Both the position numbers and the translations under genes were made by a program. This document shows positions 32,214-44,167 of a stretch of DNA of 64,000 nt, piece after piece. The notes below the pieces were generated by a model. That model worked only from the letters and a program-made list of their open reading frames with translations, ran no database searches and was not told the origin of the DNA. The DNA is from Eretmocerus hayati (lineage: Eukaryota; Arthropoda; Insecta; Hymenoptera; Aphelinidae), in contig CM056744.1 in the NCBI GenBank assembly GCA_029851415.1, positions 64,288,172-64,352,171 on the forward strand, in the 5' to 3' direction. Each line of letters begins with the position of its first letter. Positions within the stretch are counted from its first letter, which is position 1.

Positions 32214-32396
32214 GCACAGTTGGGCCAAGAAGTTCTTGAATAATTCGCCATTACGTGAATTTGCAACCAACCGACGTATGCGCAAACAGGAGACTTTTCG
32301 ATGAATGAGTACAACCTCCTGCGTCTGCGTATGTGTCAATTGGTTGCAAATTCACGTAAAGGCGAATCATTTAAGAACGCCTTGGCCCCACTGTGC
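32214..32396. repeat. Small fold-back element, 183 bp
   Basis: Arms of about 75 bp pair GCACAGTTGGGCCAAGAAGT with its complement ending GGCCCCACTGTGC. Both include GTGAATTTGCAACCAA and TTGGTTGCAAATTCAC. The loop is about 20 bp near 32293-32314. This is the size and form of a palindromic MITE. Confidence 0.8.
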
Positions 32397-32504
32397 ATCG
32401 GCGGCGTTTCATTCCCCTGGGCGTTGAATAGACTTTTTTTTCATTTTATGGACTAAAGCTGCGTAAGCTGCGTATGCAATGAGGAAGAAAAATCGTGAGA
32501 AGAG

Positions 32505-32888
32505 CTGGATACTCTTAAATATGCAGACAAAGCATAATTCGAACCAGGGGAGGGAAGACTTCAGGTTGGAAAAAAAATTTTTTTTGCAAGTATACGTCCT
32601 TTTTGGTGGGGGGAGGCTGAGATATGGTTCTATCTCATCGTCAGTGGGCTATTTTTTTGGAGAAAAGAGAGATTAAAATCCGTGGTTCTATTTTGGCCGG
32701 TGGGTAGAGGGTTGAATCTAGTGCGGCTGTTGCTGATCTAAGTGCGAGCTTTTATGTCGCAAGCTCTGCAGTTTGAAACTATCGATGAGCTTGCAGGTCC
32801 GCAGCCTCGGCGAGTAGCTCTGGCGAGTCTCGGCGTTCCACGAGGCTCACCCGTTCGCTCTCACGGGCCGGGGGCAGTTTTGGAATGT
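32505..32888. repeat. Direct repeat copy 2 (about 384 bp)
   Basis: Partner of 30818-31203, spaced 1.69 kb from it. The flanking sequences of the two copies do not match. Confidence 0.85.
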
Positions 32889-32889
32889 A

Positions 32890-33544
32890 TATATTAGACA
32901 TACTAATGGCGAGGATTCAAACTTCCATAACGACCACCCAAGAGCCGCTTTAGGTTACTCTCAGTCTTTTCCAATGTTGAAGAAAAGATCCACTCTGTGT
33001 CATCCCTGGGTTCGAAAATATTTTCAGGAAGGAAAATAAAAGTCAACACACATTTCGATACCCCGTGCTTAACGAGCAAAACATTCCCACGCTTTGGAAT
33101 ATCCATACAAAAGCCCACTCAAGGCTTTCTTGCTTTCTTTAAAGAGGAAAGGTTGTTTTTGGCACAGCAAATCTTTTGCTCAATTTTCCATTCAAACTTA
33201 TATTTTTTTCCAAGTATCTCCTTCCATCTGGATAAGACCCATGTCTTTTTACTCTTCTCGCCATAATCTATCGATTGTAGGTAACACTTTTTTCCCTTGT
33301 AGCTCCCTAAACCAATAAGAGACTCAACTCTCTCACTCTCTGCATGTGTGTGTGTATGTGTGTATGTATGTTGTTCTTTTTTCCTGAACGTTTTCTCTTT
33401 TACACTCCACTGGGTCGATTCTTGCCTTTCTATGAGTTGTAGAGTATCCTCAAAGATGAGGCCAATGATTTGGCAGCTCTCACCTCCCAGCCAAATTTTA
33501 TCCATGGGCTTTCGAGAGCAAAATTGATGAAATTCCATCTTTTA
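32890..33544. other. AT-rich sequence before the tandem array
   Basis: The frame at 33119-33538 on the minus strand crosses a (TG)n-like tract near 33345-33370 and has no domain. CTCGCCATAATCTATCGATTG near 33258 resembles the array unit (CTCGGCATAATCAATCGATT), suggesting a degenerate partial copy. Confidence 0.4.
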
Positions 33545-34500
33545 ATCCATAAATATCTCTTTCTAACAGAGTCTCACCGGAATTTGGGTAACCTAAAGTA
33601 TACTTTTCTCGGCATAATCAATCGATTGGTTAATACGAAATATCTATTTGATCTCTATATAACTCAAATTCCTGAAAAAATCAAAGTTTTCACCAAAAAC
33701 TCCAAATTAATCATATTTAAACCGATTTTATCGAAATCCTGTCTCAACCAAATGATAAAAATCGTTGGAAAATTCTCAGTTTAGATACCCCGAATCTCTC
33801 CAAGATGCTTTCTCAGAAGAATAACTCAAAATATATGGAAATTTTTTCATCAATATTCATTTTTCCCCCATATCTCCCTCTACAAATCATTTATCTCGCT
33901 TTCAATGACCGGAAGACATACTTTCCCGACATTCTGAATCAATTGGTTAATATCGAATTCTTTTGAAATTCGTGAAATATCATTGAAATAGAGTTCCCTC
34001 AAACTGATCAAAATTATCACCAAAAACTCCTATTCAAGCATATGAAAACCGATTTTAGCACTATTCCGTTTCAACCAAACGATAGATACTGTTGGAAAAC
34101 CTTAGTTTAGATGCCTCAAATCTGTCTGAGATGCTTCCTCAAAAGAGTAACACAAAATTTATGGAAAAATCTCCATTGATACTCATTTTTTCCCGTATCT
34201 TTCTCTACAACTCATTTATCTCCCTTTCAATGATCTAAGGGCATATTTTCTGACATCCTGAATCGATTGGTTGATACCAAATTTTCTGAAATCCGTGAAA
34301 CACCATTCAAATGGAGTTATCTTTCGAAGGAATCGAAAATTTCTACAAAGACTCCATTTTAATCATATTCAAACTGACTGTACCAAATTTCATCCCAACC
34401 AAACTATAGACATTGCTAATAAATTTGGATTCAGATTCTCTAAATCCCTCGCAGAAGCTCCCTTGACAGAATTTATCAAGATATAGGAAATTATTTGAGA
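33545..34500. repeat. Three tandem copies of a unit of about 315-325 bp
   Basis: Each unit has the order TCTACAA(A/C)TCATTTATCTC, CATTCTGAATC(A/G)ATTGGTT, GAAATTCGTGAAA, CACCAAAAACTCC, CAACCAAA(C/T)GATA and a TTTAGAT(A/G)CC block. Copies start near 33545, 33866 and 34190. The copies are well diverged, so the array is old. Small open frames inside are by-products. Confidence 0.75.
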
Positions 34501-35100
34501 TTAGGATGCTAATTATAAGAATTTCTTGCGAAATAGAGGAGATTATTCGCACTTAGAATGCTAATATGTGGGATTTCTCATAGTTACTACCATATAACGC
34601 TGTGAAGAAGCATTCTGCTTATCACTTTTAGCAGCGTATTTTCTTTCGTATTGTAAAAGAGAAACTCAGTTTCAGCCCCGTTATTCAACTCTTCCCACCT
34701 ACCCAAAATCGCTAAAAGATGAAGGAAGTATCGGGCTTTGAAATACAAAGAAACGCCACAAAGAGAGAAAAACTTCAAGATTCTGCATGAAAAATACTTA
34801 CGCTCCATCCTTTTGTTGGGCCAGTGCAGCAACGCCAGGTATCGACGACGACGACGATGTCCATCAGATACACATTCCACTAGGATCCCGACAACGCTTA
34901 CATATTCATTTCTTACCCTCAAAGATATTTCCTGAGTAGGGAAAGTATGCCACTATGCTAGCTGCCCCTGGGAATGCGGCTGAACCTAGTACGTAAAAAT
35001 CGCACGGATGCACCCGCTCCGCAAATCTGTGGTACACCAAGAAGGTTACTTACGTGACCTCCAGCAAACAAAATACTTACCTTTGCGCGATGCATCACAC
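34501..35100. other. Intergenic sequence, nothing recognised
   Basis: Short frames only. A (CGA)n run near 34836-34852 was noted. Confidence 0.35.
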
Positions 35101-35101
35101 G

Positions 35102-35109
<8 letters not shown>

Positions 35110-35135
<26 letters not shown>
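35110..35135. repeat. (CA)n microsatellite
   Basis: About 13 CA units. The frames that read Thr-His or Val-Cys runs across it are artefacts. Confidence 0.9.
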
Positions 35136-35390
35136 AACATACAGCCACCTGGGCATCAGAATCGCTGGAGGAAAACAGCCCAAGTCTCGGTCAGCAGACA
35201 AGTGTCAAAAGCCCTCTAATTTATTTACACCTGCGTACCGCAAACTGTAGCTCAATCATACTCTACTCAAGATACGCAGACGCAGCGGAAATGGACGGCC
35301 TTTGCTGCGAGTCGACTTGACACGACACTCGACCAACCTGCATCTCTCGATGCACTTTACGCTCAGCAAGATAGAAAGGAAGAGTGAGAG

Positions 35391-36135
35391 AGATAGATAG
35401 ATAGATAGATGTTCTTTATTCGTCCGCAAACAGAAAATCTGATTACATATGATTACATATGCCCATTAAAAATATAATATCATGTATAGGAAAAAATGTA
35501 TATATATGGATATATACTCATGATGATAATAGTTTCAGTGAATTACTTTTTTGGTCAAGGACAACAAGTATCACAATTTGTGTCTAGTCAAGAAGAATAA
35601 CTTAGTATTCTAAGTACAGAATTTTGTAATTAGAGGAGGATAAGGGCTCACAGTCATATCACAGTTATGTTTCATCAGTCGGCTGATAGGAGGTCACATC
35701 GAGAAGAAATATTAATACAAAGAAGAGCCCAACCCATCACAGATTGAAATAGTGCTTCTTCTCCACATCAATCCTCCGAGGAGACTGTGTCAATGAAAAA
35801 TCCTTCAAGGCCTCTTTAAGTAACGATATTCTCCTCAGCTGCCGGGAGCCCGGAGGGAGGAAGTTCCACAGATGAGCACATTGAACTTGGAATGATGAGA
35901 GAGAGAGAGTGTGTAAGTGTACACCCGTTCGACAACATTGCTTATTACTGCAGTACGGGATAGTGCCGACAACACCGCCTTCCAAAGGACCACGTCAAAC
36001 ATAGCCAAAAAATTTCACCTGCCGCATTCCAATTTCCGTCCTCCCTGATCTCTCTCACCCTCTCTTTTTTTCGTCTTTTAGGTCGTTGTAGGGCGGATAC
36101 GCTGCGACGTACGAGGGAGAGACAACGGTCAGCCA
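35391..36135 (-). mobile_element. 3' end of a CR1/L2-like non-LTR retrotransposon, copy 1
   Basis: The minus-strand frame (about 35985-35737) ends HLWNFLPPGSRQLRRISLLKE and then PRRIDVEKKHYF. This is the WN-x-LP plus FK/LK-x-ALK terminal pattern of CR1/L2/jockey-like ORF2 proteins. A 3' UTR with GGACGAATAAAG (polyadenylation-like, near 35420) follows, then a (ATCT)n tail (35391-35410). A second copy at 54935-55440 shares protein end, UTR and tail position. The 5' part is missing. Confidence 0.7.
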
Positions 36136-36539
36136 AACACGGCTAGCCAGCACCACCCCAACAGTCCCTGGCTGGAATCCGCATCGATACGGCCATCCGA
36201 ACCGGGTAAACCCTATCTCTCTTCACCGTTGGCACCGGCTGTTGGACAAGGGGGAGATCCACCAACTTACCCATCCGACCCCGGGACCGCGTGAGCATTA
36301 CTTCAGGAACGGCGGCGTCTCGCACTCAGGCTCAAGCGTCTCTCTCCTCGTGACTCGCAGGTGTTGTTTCTCTTTCTACAATCTTCTTCCCACTCCTCAG
36401 TCTTCTTTCTTCTCTCTTCTTTCTTCTTCCTTCCCTCCCCAGTCCATCATATCCCTCCTGGAACCATTTGAACCTCTTCTGTTTGAATCGTCAGACTCAC
36501 TGTGATTCGCCTGCTTCGAGGCGCCTCACTTCCCTCTCT

Positions 36540-39350
36540 TTCTCCTCCTTAGGGGTCATTACCAGCTTGATGTATCCGGTGACTCTATCCCAAGTCTCCT
36601 GGTTGCGGAGCAAGTACGGGACGAGATTCTCAGGGGTTAGTTGAGCACCTAGCCATTCATCCAACTCCGCGCATTCTCTTCGGGTGTCGTTGCACGTGAA
36701 CAGGGCATGTTCAGCGTCGTCCCAGTTGTCCCTGCATGACTGACATGCTAGGGATGTCCTCTTCTTGAACCGAGTCAGGTAGGCACCGAAGCAACCGTGG
36801 TCACTCAGCGCTTGCCACGGCTAGTAATCTATCTCTCCGTGGGTGCGTTCCGCCCACTTGGTTACGTCACGGATCAGCCGATGCGTCCATCTGCCATCTG
36901 CAAATGGCGAATCCCACTCAGTTTGCCACTACTCAAGGGTGGTTTCCTTCTCGTTGTCACGGATGATCTCCTTCATCGTTGGGGTGAGCACTCGTTCGGC
37001 TCCGATCACTCTTTGCCAGTCCCAGATTCTCACTCGCTCCGCGACGAGCAAGTGGATGGGTGGCATCCCCGCCAACCCGCAAGCTGCGTCTCCTGACACG
37101 ATGCGGTAGGCACGGATGCTCCTCAGAGCCGCTCTTCGGTGGGAAGGCCCCATTCTCTTCTCGATGACGGCCTCCTCTACTCTCATCCCCCACACGGGTG
37201 CACCGTAGAGCATGATGGAAGCGCTCGCGGTGTTGAGCAGTTTGCGTCTCTTCTGTTTCGGTGCTCCGATGTTCGGCATCAGCCGCTGTAGAGCCACCCC
37301 GACCCTGTTTGCCTTCTGCGCGGCTTCTTGGATGTGCTTCTTGAACGACCACTTGTCGTCGAGCCGTACACCCACATATTTCAGCTCTGTCTTGCGTGGT
37401 ATCTCTTGCCCGTTGATGTAAAAGTGGGGCAAGTCAAACTTTCTCCGCCTCGTGACCACTATGTCTTCGCATTTTGGAACAGCCATCTGTAGAAGCCTGC
37501 TGATCATCCACTCGTAGACTCGGGCCAGCGCCTCGTTTGCGCGTCTACCCAAGAGCTCTTCATTGTCGGCCCAAACTATGAGTCCCGCGTCGTCCGCGAA
37601 AGCCACTATTATCACTCCTTCGGGCTGTTTGATAGACCGGAGACTGTCGTACTGGGTGTTTGAGTTGAACAGCCCGGAAACTAATCCTTGTCCGATTCCG
37701 GCGGACAGCTCTCGAACCTCTTGTCCCTCGTCGGTTTCGTTTACGAGGGTTCTATTCCGTAGGTAGTCGCTCGTGACTGCTAACAGGGAGGGTGGCACTT
37801 ATCTGCCTGGCATGCGAACACTCGTTCCCAGATCGCACAGTTGCGTTTTCTATGTCTAACGCGATGATCGCGCAGAAACCCCCTCTCCCTTGGTATGGTC
37901 TCTCTAACGCCGTTCGGACCCGCTCCTGGACTGTCTCAATCGCGTGAACAGTACTGCGACCTTTCCGAAACCCAAATTGCATTGGTGACAGCCCGCCGCT
38001 CTCTTCGTAGGCTTTCTCTACCCTGTTAAGCACCATCCTCTCGTATATTTTCCCGATGTTGTCGAGCATACTGAGAGGGCGTTGACCTCCTTGACCTTTA
38101 GGTATAAGGACGAGCTTCTGGCGTTTCCACTTATCCGGGAGAGCTTCCGCGTCCAGACAGGTGTTGAAGAGATCGAGAAGTAAATCTGGCTTGTATTGGA
38201 TACCAGTTCTAGAACCTCGTTTGGAATGCCGTCCAGGCCAGGGGCCTTGCCATTCGGCATCCCCTTCGCCGCTATAAGTAGCTCTTGCATAGTGAAGAGC
38301 GGGATGGAGTCTTCGGCCGCTGGATTCTCCTGCTAGAAAGAGGTCTTCAACGATGCTGCGCAAAGTTGCTGCATCGGTTGGTGCTGGGTTGCCCCTCCGG
38401 TTTCGGACCTTTGACATGACCACGCGGTATGACGTGCCCCAGGGGTCTCCGTTAACCATGTCGCACAATTCGCCCCAGCATTCCTCTTTGCTCCTCCGGA
38501 TAGCTAGAACGAGAGCCTTCTTCGCTTCTTTGTACGCTCTGTCATCTTCCACAGCGAGGGTCGTTGTAGCTTCCTTGATCGCCACGCGGTCCTCCTTCCC
38601 TTGTTGCTCGTTCTTCGTAGAGCCTATATCTCATCGGTGATCCAGTACTTTGGTTTTCTCCAAGAGCATGGTGTTGTCTTGTGATGCATGGATGCGTCAC
38701 ATGCTCTTGTGATGATTGTCGTTACCATATCTACAGCCTCGTCCGCGGTGGAGTTCATCGGGAGATCTTCGGCAGTTTCTATCGATTCCTGGAATTTACC
38801 ATCGTCCAGCTTGCGCACCTGCCACCCCTTCGGTCGTGGTGTACGTGTCGTCTGTGTCTGTCTGTCAGTCTTAAGCCGCAACCAAATATGTCGATGGTCA
38901 CTCAGTGTTTCCGTGTCCAGAACCTCTCACTATGTCATACGTCCCATAAGAGGCGGGCTCATGAACGTCATGTCGAGGACCGATGACGATCCCCCCCCCC
39001 CCGCCCGGACAGAGTGTCGTGCCGGTAGTAGGTGATAACCCCCGTCTCGTTCGTGAGCACTGATCCTAATGCCTCCATGGGAGCGACGGTGGGTAATAGC
39101 AGCTGTAGACTGCTGTGCCTCCGATGGGCTTTCAGGCGAAGCCGCGGCCACTAGCAGCTGGTCCAGTCTCACGAATGGTAGGATTCGTGATCTGAACGAC
39201 AGCAGTTCCCCAGAGATCGGTTGTGGATCGGGAGAATTCGCGTTTCTGAGGTGGTTTGGAGATCATCAGAACATCGATCCCCTCTTCTTTGGCAACCGCG
39301 TGTTAAAGATCGATTGCGTCTCCGCTCTTCCTACGGTTGGCTTGAATGAA
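36540..39350 (-). pseudogene. R1-clade ORF2 (endonuclease and reverse transcriptase)
   Basis: The endonuclease C-terminus appears near 39000 (SSSVLDMTF, the SxIDLTF motif), beside a poly-C tract at 38991-39002. The next block shows RKPKYWITDEI, where the family has (K)PYWW(T)-type sequence. RT finger/palm motifs include KLVLIPK, RPLSMLDNIGKIYERM, GFRKGRSTVHAI and ALDIENA. The catalytic FADD is intact as IVAFADDAGLIVW. Thumb and connection blocks YVGVRLDDKWSF and LYGAPVWGM follow, then a CCHC-like C-terminus with CQSC. Frameshifts near 38600 and 37790 and stops near 38885 and 36929 inactivate it. The frame begins overlapping the end of ORF1. Confidence 0.8.
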
Positions 39351-41246
39351 ATTAGCCATTCCGACCTCTCCTGCGTTCGTACGTGCTCTTCGCATTCTGG
39401 TGTGCAGTGCAGTTGCTCGCCCCAGATCTGTGATCAGATTAAGACCCGATCGCCGCACAGCTCATGCATTTCGGCTTCCTTCTGCAGGTTGCGGCGAGTT
39501 GTCTCGTTTCACCGCACTGGAAGCAGAGTTTTGGTCTCCGCTCCTCCATCTTCTCCTTCTCGCAGCCCGAGGCCTCGTGACCGTACTGAAGACAGTTATA
39601 GCACCGTGGAATGCCATCTTTTTTGCGGGTTCTGACTCTGACCCATCCAAATTTGGGCTCCTTCTAGTCCAGGAGGTGGTGGGCCAGTCTTGTTGGGATC
39701 GAGACGACCGCCCTTTGGATGCCCCGATAACCGATTCGGGGAGACTTCACTGCGATATTTCCTCTTCCACTCTCTGGTAGGGCCTCAGCGAGGTCCTTGA
39801 GTACTCCATCCTTGTCAACGTCGTAATCAACTCCGAGCACCTCGAGTGTAGAAGTTTTCAGGAGGCAATGGACAGCCTGTTTTCCACCGACCACTGGTGC
39901 AAGTGCTCCCTTCACAGCTGTGGCGTCGGTACTCTCCCTCAATCTGATGAGGACTTGGCCCGCCTCTGTCTTGCAGAAGCCCGTGACTTTTGTGGCTACT
40001 TTCTTGTTGCCGGCATTTTCCTTTATTCTTCGCAGCATGTCTGCGTGGGTGAGCCCTCCCTGTTCCGCTGTGACGAGGATGGCTTCAGGCTTGGCTGTTC
40101 TCTGCTTCGTTTTCGCTCTCTTTCCGGCGGCATCGTTCGATCTACCGCTTTTCTTTGCCCTTTTCGCTTGTTTCTTTGATACCACTTCCTTCCAAGGCCC
40201 ATTTTGCTCGGGCCGGTTGGGCATTGATGTCGAGCGCGGTGTTCCGAGACCTCCCGGTGGAGGTCCATATCACGCCCCCTTCGAACCGCGTTGTTGTCCC
40301 GGTCGCGATTCCGGTTTTCCTGCCCCCCTTCCCTGGAAGCAACTACCCGACGTGGCCGGTTTTTTGTGGCCGGAGGCTGCACATCCCTCCTCGCTATCAG
40401 GGTCCTTTCCGTTCCGAGGAACGTTGTCTCGAAAGCATCCCGCTTTGCCTTGTCTGCTAAGAGTAGGCCTTCGAGCGCGTGGCCGATCTCCTTGAGTTGT
40501 TCGATGTCGCTTTTGGTCCCTTCTGAATTACTGGAGACGGACTCGTCTATCCCTTTAACCAAGTTGAGATGCTAGAGGAGGAGATATGTCTTCTCCTCCG
40601 TCTCTTTCCGGAACGTTTTCAGGTCTTCCCATTCCCCCATGAGATCGCCTGCCTCGTTTCCACTCTTTTGTCGTGCCGCATCTCCGGATTAGGGGATAGG
40701 GGCAATCCCCATCCCATCAGACTCTCCATCGTGTACTCTCTCATCGAGCGTACCGATTCCGGGAGTCAGGATTGTTCCGTTCCCGTGGGACCCTATAGTG
40801 GAATCGGACTGGCTCGAGTCTGAGCTCAAGTTGACGGCGTCATCAACCGCGTTGCTGGGTTGCGTGAGCTGGATCGTAAGAGCGGGGTTGATCTGCAGAA
40901 GCTTCTCTGCCGCTGCGTTTTCTGCTGTCTCCGAAATCATCTCCCGTTGGCTCTTGGAAGTAAGCTTGGTTTGCTCCAGTGTTCGCCTGTCTGCTCCCTC
41001 ACTCAAACTCTTTCTCTTCCTGCTGTTAGGGTCGAGGTCTTCTCCTATCTTGTGTAGGTCCTCCGCTCTATCTACCTTCACCCGCCGCGTATTTCCATCG
41101 CTTGTAACTTTACGCGTAACTCCACCAGTCAAGTGTGCCACTGGTGGCGCGTTTCGCATCGTTGCCTCCCCCCCCCCCCCCAAAAAATCCGGATAGGGAC
41201 CCGCTTCACTTGGGGAATTCTTGACGTCAATGCTGGACATCATCAT
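39330..41246 (-). pseudogene. R1-clade ORF1 (gag-like, CCHC knuckles)
   Basis: The likely start is MMMSSIDVKNS at 41246. The same frame runs through 40562-40023 with stops near 40689 and 40565; sequence then shifts frame into 40224-39664 (MPNRPEQNGPW... to HHLLD, stop). Beyond it are knuckles CYNCLQYGHEASGC (intact CX2CX4HX4C) and CFQCGETRQLAATC, in which the histidine is replaced, then CMSC. ORF1 proteins coat the element RNA and help target it. A poly-C tract at about 41168-41181 (poly-Gly on this strand) probably marks a slippage indel. Lys/Arg-rich stretches (KKQAKRAKKSGR) fit RNA binding. Confidence 0.75.
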
Positions 41247-41259
41247 TTTTTTTCCAGGG

Positions 41260-41980
41260 CCTGGGAATGCATGCTGGCCGACCCCGGACCAGACCAGCAC
41301 GGGTGTGGTGTTTTGTGTGATGCGTTTTCTATATAATGTTGGTATGTCTGTGTAATGCTTGAGCAGGCGTGAGTATGATGCATGTAGGGTGTAGTGTGTG
41401 TAAGTGTAAGTGTAGGACTCGGGTCCGAAGGGCATAGCAGCCCGAAGGTCACACTCAAAGCCTCCTACGGGTTTTCTCTCTCTCCCTTACTACCGTGCGC
41501 GCGCGCTCTCGATCCCCTCTCTCGTTCGCTCTCAAGCTCAACCCCCTCTCACTCAGGGCTGGGCGATCTGCTCCCTGTGATCGATACCTCCCCTCCCCGC
41601 CGGCTGGCGCCTTCCCCCACCCCTACTGTCTGGACAACCTGCTCCTTAACTACTTCGGCATATCGGGGCAATTCGGGTACAGAGGCAAGTTGGGTACACT
41701 TACCTTATATCTTGTCCTGATATTGATGAAGAATGTCAGCAAGACCCGATTATACAGACTGTATTTCCTGACTGACCCTGTTAGATGTCGCTGATTGTTA
41801 ATGTCTCCGACCATTCACAGGCCCCAGAAAGTGGTGTTCACAAACTCGAATTTCTTCAAAGACGTCACGTTCCGTGAACGATGATGCAACGGAAGTATAG
41901 AATCGCATAATCACAAGGTATCTCGTTCTTCCATCTAGTTCACCTCTGATAAGGCGTGAACGAATATCTTTGCTTTGTAT
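41260..41980. other. Flank between R1 element and dispersed repeat
   Basis: Contains CT-rich sequence near 41480-41560 and short frames without domains. Part may be R1 leader sequence in minus orientation. Confidence 0.35.
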
Positions 41981-41989
41981 AATCATACT

Positions 41990-42440
41990 TTCACTGTGCT
42001 TCCCTGCTGAAAATAATTCCGTGGTCAACCACGATTACCCATGGGGTCCCATGGGACATGGCCCTGGGGGAATTTCTCATCTTGATTATCTGATGAATTC
42101 ACCATCAAAGACGTGCAGCATACAGATTTCGACCATTATTTCTCAGGTCCCCGAGGTGGGTGATGCATGGGATGTTAGAGAGTAGATGCTACGTGGACTT
42201 TCACTTCGAGATTTGAATAATTACAGGGATGGATAATTCAGATTGCCTGGTTCTCCGAGAGTGTCAGATGAGAGTCATTCCACCGAAACAGACCTATGAG
42301 AAAGGGTCATGGGTATCAGGTTTTTTCCTTGGCTTTTCCATTCGATTCTCCGGTACAAAACATGAACTTGACATCACCCATTGGACCTCCTAAGAATTCC
42401 TCAAGTATGTGAGACACATTAATTTATCCTTTCCGATCTC
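41990..42440. repeat. Dispersed repeat, copy B
   Basis: Same block order and same orientation as 18550-19345, but shorter because internal blocks have been lost. It ends next to the fold-back element that follows. Confidence 0.75.
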
Positions 42441-42552
42441 TCCAACAACGAAATTTGGGTCTTTTTTCAATAAAATCCAGATTCCTCAGATCCGTTTAGG
42501 GATACAAGAATGCGGTTTGCGGCATTCGACAGGTCTTGAGGAGACCTATCGA

Positions 42553-43400
42553 TATCAGTCTTGTAGTATTGATTTTGAGTTCATGAGCGGCTTCAGTGGG
42601 CAAGAGAATGAAAAATACAAAAACATTAATTTCTCGAAAAGCCATTATTATTATTCCTTGAAAATCCATTATTCAATGTAAAATATTGTGTTCTTCCAGG
42701 AAAGAGTAATCCAGAAAATTTTTGCTGCGTCCTAAGGCCTGTTTCTGCTGATTTCTGCAGATCTATATTCTAGGTGATTGAAAATCGTCTGTTTTCTGCG
42801 CATGCGCAAGAATTCGTATTACTGGAACCAATTACATTGAGAAGCCAAGAAAATTTACTCTAGAATGACCACTTGGGGGAGTCAATTTCATCAACTAGAA
42901 CCGGAGCTACAACGGATGGAAGATGATCCCTCAGCTCGTAGACGTACGCCATCCTGCGCGGATTTTCTCTTTCTTTCCTTCTGGTACCTCCGGCATCCCT
43001 CCTGAGATCCAGAGGTCTTCTGGACAGTGGTGTTCTGGTCCAAATGCATGCGATCGACTTTGCCAAGTGGTCATTTTGAGGGGAATTTTCTTGGCTTACC
43101 ATTAGAATCAATTTTCAGGATCTGGATTCCTGCGCATGCGCAGAAAACAGACAATTTCCAATCTTCGTGACGATAGGATCGCGAAAAGTAGCAAAGACAG
43201 GCCTTAGGACGCAGAAAAATGTTCGGGACTACTTTTTCCTGAAAGAACACAACATATTACATCAAATATCGAATTTTGAAGGAATAAAGCATTGGCTTCT
43301 TGAGAAATTAACATCTTTTTAGTTTTCATTCTCTTGCCCACTGAAGACGCTCATAACCTCAAAATCAATCCTACAAGACAAGGACCGGGAGCTGGTGAAC
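42553..43400. mobile_element. Fold-back element of about 850 bp with unique centre
   Basis: Arms (about 42553-42875 and 43058-43400) pair through CAGTGGGCAAGAGAATGA, GTCCTAAGGCCTGT, CTGCGCATGCGCA and AATGACCACTTGG with their complements. The 180-bp centre (42876-43057) is not palindromic and is C/T-rich. No transposase is encoded. Several indels separate the arms. Confidence 0.75.
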
Positions 43401-44160
43401 TTTTTTTGTGCGAGATTTGAAAATACCTAGAAGGGTGCTCAAATTGTTGAACGATTTTTATAGATCACGGAAATCACTTTCCGCACGCTCTATAGTGGGG
43501 CAAAACTTTTTTCTCGATTTTTGAAATAATTATTTTTACGGGTTGATGTGTCATATTTGATAAAAGCTGAAACTTTCAGGAATAACAGATTATAGTCTAG
43601 AATCACCAAAAACAACATTCCGCAGGTACGCAGATGGGGCAAATTTCTTGCGGAAGCGGATGAACATTCAATTACAGCGAGCATCTGTGTCATATTTGAT
43701 TATACCTGAAACTTTCCGCCGATATAGATCTTGCGTTTTTAGACAAGGAAATCACTTTCCGCAGAATTTTGTTGGGGCGTTTCTCAAAATGGCGGTGATT
43801 TGGGTTTTTCAGTAAATGACGATTATTTCGCGAACTTTCGGTCTATCAAAAAAAAAGTCCGGCATAAGAGTTGTAGAGGCCCCAAAGAAGAAGAGAATGA
43901 ACCCAAATACGTTGATTAAGGATGATCAGGGTGCCCAGGAATAAAGTAAAACGTCATCCGCCGAGTACACTGACGGGAGGGGGGAAGTGTGCGTACAACG
44001 GTAGGTCGCAGGGCATGTTCGCGCGGAGCCCCATCGATGATTTTCAAGCTAATTCCTGGTAGTGGTTACTTTAATGACACGAATGATGGTCCACGACAAA
44101 CATGCCGATAACTTGAGTCTTTTGGAGAGCCATTGAGACTGTACGACTTTTGATCAAATA
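43401..44160. other. Non-genic sequence with a direct repeat
   Basis: GGAAATCACTTTCCGCA occurs at 43469-43485 and 43747-43763. TGTCATATTTGAT plus CTGAAACTTTC recurs in step, indicating an old tandem duplication. A G-rich stretch is near 43975. Confidence 0.5.
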
Positions 44161-44167
44161 TTTGTAG

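Larger units (their letters stand above)
36140..41250 (-). mobile_element. R1-clade non-LTR retrotransposon, near full length, inactivated
   Basis: Order on the minus strand: ORF1 with CCHC knuckles (about 41246-39330), then ORF2 with endonuclease (about 39350-38930), RT (about 38585-37300), a C-terminal CCHC region (about 36790-36680) and 3' UTR. Structure and motifs match the R1 clade. Several frameshifts and stops lie in both ORFs, two of them near poly-C tracts. The exact 3' end before the CR1/L2-like copy is uncertain. Confidence 0.8.

Noticed and set aside
30818..32888. LTR retrotransposon bounded by the 385-bp repeats
   Set aside because: Ends, target duplication, PBS and PPT are all lacking and there is no gag-pol inside.
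34958..35320. ORFs with Val-Cys or Thr-His runs
   Set aside because: They translate the (CA)n microsatellite and lack any other coding signal.
38353..40823. Plus-strand ORFs up to 191 codons
   Set aside because: They are antisense shadows of the GC-rich R1-clade ORFs.
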